Positions 1 to 7,759 of a DNA stretch of 42,645 nucleotides are shown here, piece after piece. Each line of letters begins with the position of its first letter. The first letter of the stretch is position 1. The position numbers were made by a program, and so were the translations under genes. The notes beneath the pieces are model-generated. The model ran no database searches. It was not told the origin of the DNA and was given only the letters and a program-made list of their open reading frames with translations. The stretch covers positions 1 through 42,645 of the forward strand of contig CAKNRQ010000022.1 in NCBI GenBank assembly GCA_930990965.1, given 5' to 3'. The stretch comes from an uncultured Clostridia bacterium. GTDB lineage: Bacteria > Bacillota > Clostridia > Oscillospirales > Oscillospiraceae.

Positions 1-536
1 TTTGCAGCGTATGTGGTTATGTTTTTGAGGGCGAGAATCCCCCCGAGGCTTGCCCGCAGTGCAAGGCTCCCGCTTCCAAGTTCGTGAAGCAGGCTGAGGG
101 CGAGATGGCCTGGGCCGCCGAGCACGTTGTCGGCGTTGCTCAGGGCTCTCCCGAGGAGATCCTCGAGGGTCTGCGCATGAACTTCAACGGCGAGTGCACC
201 GAGGTCGGCATGTACCTGGCCATGGCCCGCGTCGCCCACCGCGAGGGCTATCCCGAGATAGGCCTCTACTGGGAGAAGGCCGCCTGGGAGGAGGCCGAGC
301 ACGCCGCCAAGTTCGCCGAGCTCCTCGGCGAGGTCGTCACCGACTCCACCAAGAAGAACCTCGAGATGCGCGTTGAGGCCGAGAACGGCGCCACCGCCGG
401 CAAGACCGACCTGGCCAAGCTCGCCAAGCAGCTCAACCTGGACGCCATCCATGACACCGTCCACGAGATGGCCCGCGACGAGGCCCGTCACGGCCGTGCC
501 TTCGCCGGCCTGCTGAAGCGCTACTTCGGCGAGTAA
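1..536 (+). CDS. Reverse-type rubrerythrin (NADH peroxidase family), 5' end outside window
   Basis: The reading frame is already open at base 3, so the N-terminus lies outside the window. The visible N-terminal part is a rubredoxin-like iron site (CSVCGY, then CPQCKAP about 15 residues later), followed by a ferritin-like four-helix domain. The two diiron EExxH-type motifs are EEAEH and DEARH. A rubredoxin domain ahead of the diiron domain is the order of clostridial reverse rubrerythrins, which reduce H2O2 and O2 with electrons from NADH via rubredoxin and its reductase. The rubredoxin gene 170 bp downstream fits as a partner. The family is confident; the exact enzyme name is less so. Confidence 0.93.
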   Translation, partial: CSVCGYVFEGENPPEACPQCKAPASKFVKQAEGEMAWAAEHVVGVAQGSPEEILEGLRMNFNGECTEVGMYLAMARVAHREGYPEIGLYWEKAAWEEAEHAAKFAELLGEVVTDSTKKNLEMRVEAENGATAGKTDLAKLAKQLNLDAIHDTVHEMARDEARHGRAFAGLLKRYFGE

Positions 537-555
537 TTAGGGCTGTGTCCGGTGA

Positions 556-682
556 CAATGCGCCGCGCAGTCTGCGCGGGCATTGGAACGGCAATATAAT
601 ATGAACCCATGTGGGGGCGGGCGTCCTGCCCGCCCCTGTGTACAAATTACGTATTCAACGCCGGAGGGCGCCCTGCCCTCCC
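556..682. repeat. Three consecutive GC-rich hairpins between rubrerythrin and rubredoxin
   Basis: Three stem-loops lie in the 173-bp gap. The first pairs 556-569 with 573-585 (CAATG/CATTG outside, CCGCGCA/TGCGCGG inside). The second pairs 614-622 with 628-636 (GGGGCGGGC/GCCCGCCCC). The third pairs 663-669 with 675-681 (GGAGGGC/GCCCTCC). None has a T-tract. The second and third share the loop word gYcct and look like degenerate units of one palindromic intergenic repeat family of the kind common in gut Clostridia. They could also act as mRNA processing or stability elements between two co-expressed genes. Confidence 0.6.
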
Positions 683-709
683 CTACAGATAACGAAAGGA
701 GACTGTACC

Positions 710-862
710 ATGAAGTATGTCTGCCCCTGCGGCTATGTCTATGACCCCGCCATTGGTGATCCCGACAGCGGCATCGCCCCGGGCACTGCCTGGGAAGACG
801 TCCCCGAGGATTGGGTCTGCCCCGTCTGCGGCCTGAGCAAGGACATGTTCACCGCCGAGTAA
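710..862 (+). CDS. Rubredoxin with a shortened first cysteine knuckle
   Basis: A 50-residue protein starting at ATG 710 behind AAAGGAG. It matches rubredoxin along its whole length, including [17 protein letters not shown], the W of the core and the second iron knuckle CPVCG. Rubredoxins are small cytoplasmic one-iron electron carriers, here probably feeding the adjacent rubrerythrin. The oddity is the first knuckle. It reads V-C-P-C-G-Y, so the cysteines are spaced C-x-C instead of the usual C-x-x-C, one residue short. The reading frame is intact on both sides, so this is a one-codon deletion or lineage variant and not a frameshift. Confidence 0.93.
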   Translation: MKYVCPCGYVYDPAIGDPDSGIAPGTAWEDVPEDWVCPVCGLSKDMFTAE

Positions 863-869
863 GTGCTGC

Positions 870-909
870 AAAAAGCCGGCTGGAAGCGTTTGCTTCCGGC
901 CGGCTTTTT
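870..909. terminator. Rho-independent terminator after rubredoxin
   Basis: An imperfect stem (GCCGGC-T-GGAAGC with GCTTCC-G-GCCGGC, loop gttt) is flanked by AAAAA on the left and TTTTT on the right, so it can work in both directions. It ends the rubredoxin transcript and overlaps the 3' end of the convergent lipoprotein gene. Its core GGAAGC-N4-GCTTCC is shared with the hairpins at 1558 and 3148. Confidence 0.88.
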
Positions 910-1417
910 ATTGCATATTTGCCTCTATAAGCTCAAGCCACTCGCTCTCTGTCATCGGCGTTGTCAGCGACAGAGAGTAAGAATATCCGTCCGCGCTCCA
1001 CAGCGCCAGTGTGTAGCTGTCCTGCGCATCTCCCTTGAGCGTTATTTGAGCGTCGCCGGCGTTCAGGGATGTCACGGCGGCGTACTCGTTGTAGTCGCCG
1101 CTGATGTCGCCCTTGCCTTCTGCTTTGCGGACGCTCACACTGTCGCCGCCGGTGCCGGTGTAGATTAGCTCCAGCATCCCGTCGTCAAAGACGCGGGCGA
1201 AGTCAAATTCGTAGTTACCAATGCGCTCAGGGGCGGTTATATCGAACCCGGCCTGGGCCTCGGCCTCTTCCACGCTGTCGTAGTCCGTCCAGGGCGCGGG
1301 TATCTGTACGTTTTCACCGTTTTCTTTGTCCGCAGTTCCACCGTTGCCGGCCCCGCAGGCCGCCAGCGTCAAAGTGAGGATAAGCGCGCAAATAATTGAT
1401 GTAACAGTCTTTTTCAT
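908..1417 (-). CDS. Secreted lipoprotein, DUF4367-like
   Basis: 169 residues from ATG 1417. A longer in-frame start upstream has no ribosome site and would bury the signal peptide. The N-terminus MKKTVTSIICALI...LAAC is a clear type II signal peptide with lipobox LAAC and a Gly/Asn-rich tether after it, so the protein is anchored on the outer membrane face. The mature part contains a VEEAEAQAGF segment and ISGDYNEY, words I associate with the DUF4367 family of clostridial extracytoplasmic proteins; this match is from memory. No catalytic motif is visible. It lies downstream of the anti-sigma/sigma pair on the same strand but is separated from it by a terminator, so it may be its own unit. Confidence 0.8.
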   Translation of the reverse strand: MKKTVTSIICALILTLTLAACGAGNGGTADKENGENVQIPAPWTDYDSVEEAEAQAGFDITAPERIGNYEFDFARVFDDGMLELIYTGTGGDSVSVRKAEGKGDISGDYNEYAAVTSLNAGDAQITLKGDAQDSYTLALWSADGYSYSLSLTTPMTESEWLELIEANMQ

Positions 1418-1557
1418 GTATAGGTAGGTTCCTTTCCTGTGTTCTGGAGCGCTCATCGAGCCGCTCTGACCTATACACAATCCGGGATGGCAAATTGTTG
1501 CACACCCGCTTCACTTTTTTCAAATTTATCATTTTCTCCGGCTGTCAGCAAAACAAG

Positions 1558-1583
1558 CGGCCGGAAGCGCTTGCTTCCGGCCG
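1558..1583. terminator. Terminator of the anti-sigma operon
   Basis: A perfect 11-bp stem CGGCCGGAAGC / GCTTCCGGCCG with loop gctt, with T-rich flanks in both directions (TTGTTTTG when read on the minus strand, TTTTTATT on plus). It sits directly after the stop codon of the anti-sigma gene at 1589. Confidence 0.88.
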
Positions 1584-1588
1584 GGTTT

Positions 1589-2569
1589 TTATTGAAGGGC
1601 ATATTCGCTGCCGTTTATCACTACCGAGCTCACGTTTTCAAGCTCCGGCGTGACGGCAAGCAGATAGGTTGCAACGTTGTCCGGGCTGCCCTCGGCCGCG
1701 ACGGACGAGCCGCCGAGCGCGTAGAGTGTGCGGTCGATGTCGTTGGCTTCGTCGATTATCACAATCTCGCTGCCGTCTGTCATGCGCAGCGCGGCGTAGT
1801 CAATCACGTCTACCGCGGTCTCGTCAGTGTCCAGTTCCACGCGCAGTCCAATCTGCGAGAGCGTGACGGACCCGTCGCCGCTCTGCACGCTGGGCATGGC
1901 CCGCGGTTCGGGGAGGGCGACGGACAACACCGCCTCGTCCTCGCCGTGCTGACGCATGCTGAGAGTCAGCGCGTCATCGGACTCGTAGTCCGGGTAGGCT
2001 ATCAGCGCGGCCTCGAGGTAGTATATGTTCTCGGTCGAGCGCTCTGTGTCGAGGTAGAACGGGCCAGTGAAGCCGGAGTTTGCGTCCCCGTCCAAAACGT
2101 CAAACCAGCACTCCCCCTCATCGTTTGAATACGTCTCTGCCAGCGATGTCCACCTAATACCGGGCTGGTTCTGGTATTCCGGCAGCAGCTCGGCTATTTT
2201 GAACGGCATCGCACCGTCGCCTTTGAGCTTCTCCAAGCGCAGGCTCACAAGGCCGGTGAGCGAGCTCTCGTCGAAGAGCACGCTGTCCACTGTCAGGCGC
2301 CAATCTTCGCTCTCTGCGACCGGCTCGACGGGCGTCTGCACGTAACCGCTCACGGCCTCGCCGCCGTCTCCGGGGAAGAGCAGCGGGAAGGCCCCGCTCA
2401 CGGCGAGCGCCCCGCCGCCCAGGCAAAGCGCCGCAGCAAGCGCAATGGCAGCCACTTTTCCGGCTGTCATGCGGCGGGCGCACCTCTTTTCGGGCAGAGC
2501 GTCAAGGGCAGAGCGCACACGCGCATCAAACTCATTGCTCACCTCGGGGAAAAATTCTCTATTCATCAT
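1589..2569 (-). CDS. Anti-sigma factor-like single-pass membrane protein
   Basis: 326 residues. ATG 2569 overlaps the TGA of the upstream sigma gene as ATGA, which decides the start and implies translational coupling. A roughly 38-residue cytoplasmic head rich in charged residues is followed by one membrane segment (AAIALAAALCLGGGALAV) and a 260-residue extracytoplasmic domain of beta-rich character. This layout, and the position directly after an ECF-type sigma gene, is that of DUF4179-like anti-sigma proteins of Firmicutes: the head holds the sigma factor and the outer domain senses an envelope cue. No zinc anti-sigma HxxxCxxC motif is seen. The sensed signal is unknown. Confidence 0.78.
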   Translation of the reverse strand: MMNREFFPEVSNEFDARVRSALDALPEKRCARRMTAGKVAAIALAAALCLGGGALAVSGAFPLLFPGDGGEAVSGYVQTPVEPVAESEDWRLTVDSVLFDESSLTGLVSLRLEKLKGDGAMPFKIAELLPEYQNQPGIRWTSLAETYSNDEGECWFDVLDGDANSGFTGPFYLDTERSTENIYYLEAALIAYPDYESDDALTLSMRQHGEDEAVLSVALPEPRAMPSVQSGDGSVTLSQIGLRVELDTDETAVDVIDYAALRMTDGSEIVIIDEANDIDRTLYALGGSSVAAEGSPDNVATYLLAVTPELENVSSVVINGSEYALQ

Positions 2570-3033
2570 GCGTAGCACGCTCCTTCCAGTTCTTTGCGTA
2601 GAATTTCTCTCGCCCTGCGCAGGCGGGTCTTGACCGTACCCTCAGGCAGCCGCATCATGCCGGCTATTTCGCTTGTGCGAAAACCCTCTATATAGTGCAG
2701 CGTGACGGGCAGACGGTATTTTTCGTCCAGTGCCGCCAGCGCGGCGTAGAGTTCTCCATCTGTCTCAGGCGCAGCCTCATCCGCGTCCTGTTCCAGAGGC
2801 ACGCAGCGTCCCCGCGTGCGGAGCACGCCCTTGCACTCGTTTATCAGTATGCGCACCAGCCAGGTCTTGAAGTACTCCGGCTTTTTCAGCGTGTCCAACC
2901 TCTCCCATGCGTGCAGTATGGCGTTCTGCGCGGCGTCGGCGCAATCGGCCTCAGAGCCCAGCATGGACTTCGCCACGCGATACAGCGTCGGCTCTGCCGC
3001 CAGCACCGCGTCGGTAAATTCGGTTTTTGTCAT
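2566..3033 (-). CDS. ECF-type RNA polymerase sigma factor
   Basis: 155 residues from ATG 3033, placed 10 nt after AGGAAAGG. An in-frame TTG two codons earlier would be too close to that site. Sigma region 2 covers about residues 10-80 (CADAAQNAILHAWERL, then YFKTWLVRILINECK) and region 4 about 100-150 (YIEGFRTSEIAGMM, then EGTVKTRLRRAREIL). The length is typical of the ECF group. It directs RNA polymerase to stress or envelope promoters and is probably held by the membrane protein encoded by the overlapping next gene. A possible ECF-type promoter lies upstream at 3071-3100. Confidence 0.93.
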   Translation of the reverse strand: MTKTEFTDAVLAAEPTLYRVAKSMLGSEADCADAAQNAILHAWERLDTLKKPEYFKTWLVRILINECKGVLRTRGRCVPLEQDADEAAPETDGELYAALAALDEKYRLPVTLHYIEGFRTSEIAGMMRLPEGTVKTRLRRAREILRKELEGACYA

Positions 3034-3070
3034 AGGCAAACGTCCTTTCCTGAAAACCGGCTTTCACTAA

Positions 3071-3100
3071 TTAGATGCTCCGGAGGTGCGTTTGGTTTCC
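3071..3100 (-). promoter_or_regulatory. Candidate autoregulated ECF promoter
   Basis: Read on the minus strand, GGAAACC is followed after 16 bp by CATCTAA. ECF promoters commonly have a GGAAC/GGAAAC-type -35 and a CGTC/CGTCTAA-type -10 with this spacing, and many ECF sigma genes drive themselves. The match is suggestive only, since the -10 differs from CGTC at one base. No sigma-A promoter of comparable quality is seen in this gap. Confidence 0.45.
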
Positions 3101-3147
3101 GGCAAGGCAAAAAATTTCCCGGTGTAGGTACAAAGCCGCAAAACAAA

Positions 3148-3181
3148 GCTCCGGCCGGAAGCCAATGCTTCCGGCCGGAGC
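3148..3181. terminator. Terminator of the large SLH gene
   Basis: A perfect 15-bp stem GCTCCGGCCGGAAGC / GCTTCCGGCCGGAGC with a 4-nt loop, starting 7 bp after the SLH gene stop. Read on the minus strand it is followed by TTTGTTTTG. It is the third member of the GGCCGGAAGC hairpin group in this region. Confidence 0.87.
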
Positions 3182-3187
3182 GGCTGT

Positions 3188-6100
3188 TTATTGTGATAGG
3201 AACCGGTACAGGAAGGTGACCACCTGGGCCCGAGTGCAGGTCTCCTCCGGACTGAATGTGGCGTTGCCCGTGCCCGTTGTAATGCCGAGCGACACCGCCC
3301 AGCGCACGGCGGCGGCATAGTAGGCGTCCTCCGGCACGTCGCCGAACGCTTCGCCCTCCACCTGCGGGCTGCCCGCGGCACGCCAGAGGAAGGTCACCAC
3401 CTGCGCGCGGATCACGGTCTCGCCGGGACCGAAGAGCGAATCGCTCACGCCGCCCGTTATGCCGTTTGCCTGCGCCCACTGCACGGCCTTGCTGTAGTAG
3501 CTGCCGGAGGCCACGTCGTCAAAGCTGTATGTGCCCTCTGCCTCGGGGATGCCCATCGCGCGCCAGAGGAAGGTCACAACCTCCGCGCGGGTGCAGGGCG
3601 CGTCGGGCGCGAAAGAGCTCTCGCTCACACCCGCGGTTATTTCGTTTTCCACGGCCCAGTCTACCGCTGCGGCGAAGTAATCGTCCTCGGACACGTCGTC
3701 GAAGACAGGCGTTGCGGGCGTCTCTGTCTCAGGCTCGTCCTCCGTGTCATCAGGCTTTGAGGGGACGCTTATCACCGGCGGGCGTTCCAGCTCAGCTTCG
3801 GCCCTGGTTATCGTATACGTGCCGCCCTGAGCGGCGGTGAAGCTCACGGCTTCGCCGGCAAATTCGCTCTCCAGCGTCGCGCCGTCAAAGCTGACGCGCG
3901 CGTTCTCCCAGCCCTCGCAGGGCACCGTGACCGTGGGCGCAAGGCTACCTGGAATCTTGTTGAGCGTTATCTTGATCTGCGTATCTGTGCGCTCTATTTT
4001 GACAGTGGGGTCAAAGCTCTCCTCGCCCTCCTCTGCCAAAACCGCCGTCCCGCCATTAGAACTGGCGGTGCGGTTGGGGAAGCTTATCCTCGCGCCATAG
4101 ATATCCGCGGCTCCCTCGTCAAGGATGAGATCAAAAATCATGCCCGCGAGTATCTTTGCAGGTATTAAAAACTCTGCGCCCCTCGAATTGGAGAGGACCA
4201 CTGTCTCGAGCCCGAAATCATAGTCAAACTGTTCAAAAGTCCGGTCGGATGCAATCGGGTAAACGGAGACAAAATTGGCGTTCCAGCTCCAAACATCAAG
4301 GTCGCCGCCGGTATCGGCCTCCAGTCGTCTCTCGCCGTCGTGTACGAAATAGTTGCCGGGCAGGAAAATGTTGCGGCCGCTGCGGTTATATACGTCCGTC
4401 TCGTTGTCGATGAAGGATATGTCCCTGAAAACATAGTGCCTGGGCGGGAAGTCCGCAGCGAAGCCCTCGAAGCTCATGGCAATGTCGTTTTCCCTGAACA
4501 CATTGCCCGTCATGTGGTTGTTCGCGCCGCCGTCGCCGGTGGAGGCGTCCAGCCTGAAGGCTATGTGGTTCTGCTCGAAAACGCTGCCGAGCCCGTCGCC
4601 GATGCAGCCGAACCTGCCGACAGCGTTGATGGCGATATAGTAGCCACTGAAGTTGCAGCGCTGGTAGTTGGCCGCTGTCGCCAGCCCCTGCGTATCGCTG
4701 TATACGGCGTAGTTATATTCTCCGTCCGGCCTGTATCTGTTGTCCTTGCCAGCGCCCACAAAGTCCAGCTTTTCAAAATAGCTGTGCGAACCAGCACCGA
4801 AGCAGATGCCGCCGTGGAGCTGCGTCAGGTTCTGTCCATCGGAGCCCGCAGTGCCGCGGATGGTGGCGTTCACTCCCGCCGACAGCTCTATCACGCCGTT
4901 AAATTCACCCGCGCCAAGCGTGATATCCACGTCCTGTCCCTCTTCGACAGTCGCCAGCCAACTGTTTATAGCCTCAACGCCATCCGCGGCGCTGAAGGTT
5001 TTCACTATTACGTCGCGTACTTCCCTGCCAAACAGCGTGTACACGGTGAGCGTCCGGCCGCTTATCGTGCCGCTGGCGCTTATCTCCCACTTGCCGTCGC
5101 AGTCGTCGTCGAACACCCAGGTGGCGGCAGGCAGCCATCCGCTGGTGGATACGAAATTCTGCCGCGCCGGGATGACGGCCGCTTCATTGTCAATGGCGCA
5201 GATACTCAGCCGCAGCGAGTCCCCGAACGCCGCTAGCAGCTCATCCCGTGTCTGAGCGTCCACCAGCGCATAGCCGCTTGCGTCGCGGTGCCAGAACCCC
5301 ACGCAGACGTTCCAGTAGTCCACCTGTCCGGGCGCTGCATATATGCCGCCCATGTCATACGGCTGCGTGACCTGCCGCGCGTCGGTTATACCGAGGTAAT
5401 AGGTATCGCCTTCATACCTGAACGAAACGGGCTGGTAATAGTCATTGCCATGGGCCTGCACAACCTCGCCGTCTGCCGCCGCATGCTCCGCTTCCAGCGT
5501 CCCGCGGGCGAAAACTACGCCCATATCCATGCCGGAGCCGTTCTCATCTTTTACGTGAAAGTCTCCGTATTCCCCATACGCCGCGCCGGGCGTGAGCCTG
5601 TAAACGGCATTGTCTTCTCTCGTACCGGCGGGGGTTAGATTCACGGCCGCGCTTCCGTCCGGCTGTATTTTCTCCGAGACCGTCCAGTTTTGCGGGCAGA
5701 CATAATAGGCCTCGGCGTCATAGCTGGGCGGGACTATGTATCCATACACCGGATACTCAGTGTCCAAGTCTGCCTCCGTGGTCAAATTCCGGAACTCAAG
5801 CCTGACGTACTCGCCATTGTAATAGGCGTACATCGCGCCCATCTCTTGCGGCGGCTCCGGCTCTGAGGTCGTATAACCCTCGAAAACCACCGGGAAGCCG
5901 CCTCCGCTGCTCAGCTCGACATCGCCGACGCCGCTATAATTTTCCCCCGGAGAGAGCTTGTAGACGTTATAGCTGTAAAACTCCTGATTGATAAGCTCAA
6001 CGTTAAGGCTTTCGCTTTGTATCGTTACGCCAGTGTCTGCGATATAGTAAGCGCTCTCGCCCCCAACGACGTAGCCGTTCACCTCTGGCTGATTAATAAC

Positions 6101-6250
6101 GCCCATTGTCTGGCCGCGGATAAGATTGCTCACGCCGCTTATATCGTCCCAATTTGCGTACATGCCCGGGCCGGCATCTGCCAGCGCCTGTGCCGGTATG
6201 AAACTCAGCATTATTGCCATTGATAAAAGGCACGCCAGAACCTTTTTCAA
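3188..6250 (-). CDS. Secreted cell-wall SLH-domain protein with probable beta-helix region
   Basis: 1020 residues. I place the start at TTG 6250, seven nt after AAAGGGTGA and directly at the signal peptide KKVLACLLSMAIMLSF...AQALADA; the frame extends further upstream but without a ribosome site. The N-terminal 400 residues are beta-rich repeats with many aromatic residues and no recognised enzyme motif. Residues of about 430-640 (INSWLATVEEGQDVDI onward, then ATIRGTAG, NHMTGNVFREND) look like right-handed parallel beta-helix rungs, as in pectate-lyase-fold surface proteins. Three S-layer homology domains end the protein (about 845-1020), each with a CTRAEVVTFLWRA-like signature, and should bind secondary cell-wall polymer. 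Function is adhesive or glycan-directed at best guess. Confidence 0.88.
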   Translation of the reverse strand: MKKVLACLLSMAIMLSFIPAQALADAGPGMYANWDDISGVSNLIRGQTMGVINQPEVNGYVVGGESAYYIADTGVTIQSESLNVELINQEFYSYNVYKLSPGENYSGVGDVELSSGGGFPVVFEGYTTSEPEPPQEMGAMYAYYNGEYVRLEFRNLTTEADLDTEYPVYGYIVPPSYDAEAYYVCPQNWTVSEKIQPDGSAAVNLTPAGTREDNAVYRLTPGAAYGEYGDFHVKDENGSGMDMGVVFARGTLEAEHAAADGEVVQAHGNDYYQPVSFRYEGDTYYLGITDARQVTQPYDMGGIYAAPGQVDYWNVCVGFWHRDASGYALVDAQTRDELLAAFGDSLRLSICAIDNEAAVIPARQNFVSTSGWLPAATWVFDDDCDGKWEISASGTISGRTLTVYTLFGREVRDVIVKTFSAADGVEAINSWLATVEEGQDVDITLGAGEFNGVIELSAGVNATIRGTAGSDGQNLTQLHGGICFGAGSHSYFEKLDFVGAGKDNRYRPDGEYNYAVYSDTQGLATAANYQRCNFSGYYIAINAVGRFGCIGDGLGSVFEQNHIAFRLDASTGDGGANNHMTGNVFRENDIAMSFEGFAADFPPRHYVFRDISFIDNETDVYNRSGRNIFLPGNYFVHDGERRLEADTGGDLDVWSWNANFVSVYPIASDRTFEQFDYDFGLETVVLSNSRGAEFLIPAKILAGMIFDLILDEGAADIYGARISFPNRTASSNGGTAVLAEEGEESFDPTVKIERTDTQIKITLNKIPGSLAPTVTVPCEGWENARVSFDGATLESEFAGEAVSFTAAQGGTYTITRAEAELERPPVISVPSKPDDTEDEPETETPATPVFDDVSEDDYFAAAVDWAVENEITAGVSESSFAPDAPCTRAEVVTFLWRAMGIPEAEGTYSFDDVASGSYYSKAVQWAQANGITGGVSDSLFGPGETVIRAQVVTFLWRAAGSPQVEGEAFGDVPEDAYYAAAVRWAVSLGITTGTGNATFSPEETCTRAQVVTFLYRFLSQ

Positions 6251-6292
6251 GACTGATTCACCCTTTCTGCACCTCTCTTGCTGTGTGATTGT

Positions 6293-6321
6293 ATAATATA
6301 CTTTTTCCAGGTGGAAGTCAA
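6293..6321 (-). promoter_or_regulatory. Sigma-A promoter of the SLH gene
   Basis: On the minus strand TTGACT (6316-6321) and TATTAT (6293-6298) are separated by exactly 17 bp. The predicted start of transcription lies about 35 bp before the TTG start codon. Confidence 0.85.
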
Positions 6322-6357
6322 CCGGCACACCCGGCAGTGGCGCGGCGGCGAGACCTG

Positions 6358-6366
6358 TGCTATAAT
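6358..6366 (+). promoter_or_regulatory. Extended -10 promoter of the GH13 gene
   Basis: TGCTATAAT is a perfect extended -10 element 30 bp before the ATG at 6397. The base string 17 bp upstream (TGGCGC) is a poor -35, so the promoter would rely on the extended -10 or on an activator. It is divergent from the SLH promoter 40 bp away. Confidence 0.65.
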
Positions 6367-6396
6367 GTCCTCAACACATGATTGGAGGGCTTTGCC

Positions 6397-7707
6397 ATGT
6401 GGTACGACGAGAGCGTATTTTACCAAATCTATCCGCTGGGGCTGTGTGGTGCGCCGAGGGAAAACGACGGCGTACCCGAACACCGGCTGCGCAGGATCTT
6501 CGGCTGGATACCCCACATTGAAAAACTAGGCTGCGGAGCGGTGCTGTTTAACCCCCTCTTTGAGAGCGACGCGCACGGTTACGACACGCGCGACTACCGC
6601 CGCGTTGACACTCGCCTCGGCACAAACGACGACCTGCGCGAGCTGTGCAGCGCGCTGCACTCGCACGGCATGCGCGTGGTGTTCGACGCGGTGTTCAACC
6701 ACGTGGGCCGCGGCTTCTGGGCTTTCAAAGACGTGCAGGAGAAGCGCTGGGACTCGCCCTACAGGGACTGGTTCCACATCAGCTTTGACGGCAACTCCTG
6801 CTACAACGACGGCTTCTGGTACGAAGGCTGGGAGGGCCACTACGAGCTGGTGAAGCTCAACCTGCGCAACCCGGCGGTCGTGGACTACCTGCTCGACACG
6901 GTGCGCTTCTGGCGCGACGAGTTCGGCGTTGACGGGCTGCGGCTCGACGTGGCCTACTGCCTCGATGAGAGCTTTCTGCGCCGCCTGCGCGAATACTGCG
7001 ACGGCCTTGCGCCGGACTTCTTCCTCATGGGCGAGACGCTGCACGGCGATTACAACCGCTGGGTCGGCGACGGCAAGTGCCATAGCTGCACCAACTACGA
7101 GTGCTACAAGGGCCTCTATTCTAGCCTCAACGACATGAACCTCTTCGAGATCGGCCACAGCCTGCGGCGGCAATTCGGCAGCGAGCCCTGGTGCCTCTAC
7201 CGCGGCAAGCGGCTCTTCAGCTTCGCGGACAACCACGACGTCACACGCGCGGCGAGCGTGCTCAGGAACCCGGAACACCTGCCCGTGCTCTACGCGCTGA
7301 TGCTCGGCATGCCGGGCATACCCTGCGTCTACTACGGCAGCGAGTGGGGTGTGAGCGGGCACAAGTCCGAGGGCGACTGGGCGCTGCGCCCGGCGATTGA
7401 AAAACCGGAGTGGAACGCGCTCACGGACAGGCTCTCGGCCATGATACGCGCGCACAACGCCTCGCGCGCCCTGCAATACGGAGCGTACGCCGAAGTGCTG
7501 CTGACCAACCGGCAATACATCTTCGAGCGCAGCGTGGACGGAGAGCGCGTACTCGTGGCCGTCAACGCGGACGCTTCGCCCTACACCGCGCACTTCGACG
7601 CCAAATGCGGCCGCGCCGTCGACCTGCTCACCGGCGAAGATCACGACTTCGGCGGCGGCAGCGAGCTCGCCCCCTACAGCGCGCACTATTGGCTCTGCGA
7701 GCGGTGA
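6397..7707 (+). CDS. GH13 alpha-amylase family glycosidase
   Basis: 436 residues from ATG 6397, seven nt after GGAGGGC. All four conserved GH13 regions are visible: DAVFNH (region I), GLRLDVA with the nucleophile Asp (II), MGETLHG with the acid/base Glu (III) and FADNHDV (IV), on a (beta/alpha)8 barrel, followed by a short beta C-domain (residues of about 360-436). There is no signal peptide, so it should act in the cytoplasm on imported maltodextrins or related alpha-glucans. The compact size, with no N-terminal starch-binding domain, argues against pullulanase or neopullulanase proper; the substrate is not predictable. Single-gene unit with its own promoter and terminator. Confidence 0.92.
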   Translation: MWYDESVFYQIYPLGLCGAPRENDGVPEHRLRRIFGWIPHIEKLGCGAVLFNPLFESDAHGYDTRDYRRVDTRLGTNDDLRELCSALHSHGMRVVFDAVFNHVGRGFWAFKDVQEKRWDSPYRDWFHISFDGNSCYNDGFWYEGWEGHYELVKLNLRNPAVVDYLLDTVRFWRDEFGVDGLRLDVAYCLDESFLRRLREYCDGLAPDFFLMGETLHGDYNRWVGDGKCHSCTNYECYKGLYSSLNDMNLFEIGHSLRRQFGSEPWCLYRGKRLFSFADNHDVTRAASVLRNPEHLPVLYALMLGMPGIPCVYYGSEWGVSGHKSEGDWALRPAIEKPEWNALTDRLSAMIRAHNASRALQYGAYAEVLLTNRQYIFERSVDGERVLVAVNADASPYTAHFDAKCGRAVDLLTGEDHDFGGGSELAPYSAHYWLCER

Positions 7708-7714
7708 ATGTAAG

Positions 7715-7745
7715 AAAAAAAGCTCCCCGTGAGGGGAGCTTTTTT
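7715..7745. terminator. Bidirectional terminator between convergent genes
   Basis: Stem AGCTCCCC / GGGGAGCT with loop gtga, extended by A-runs on the left and T-runs on the right. It serves both the GH13 gene and the convergent SLH gene ending at 7760. Confidence 0.92.
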
Positions 7746-7759
7746 GCTGTTTACGGCGT

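Noticed and set aside
4340-5236. A 298-residue plus-strand frame within the SLH gene
   Set aside because: Antisense shadow of a secreted SLH protein with signal peptide, promoter and terminator.
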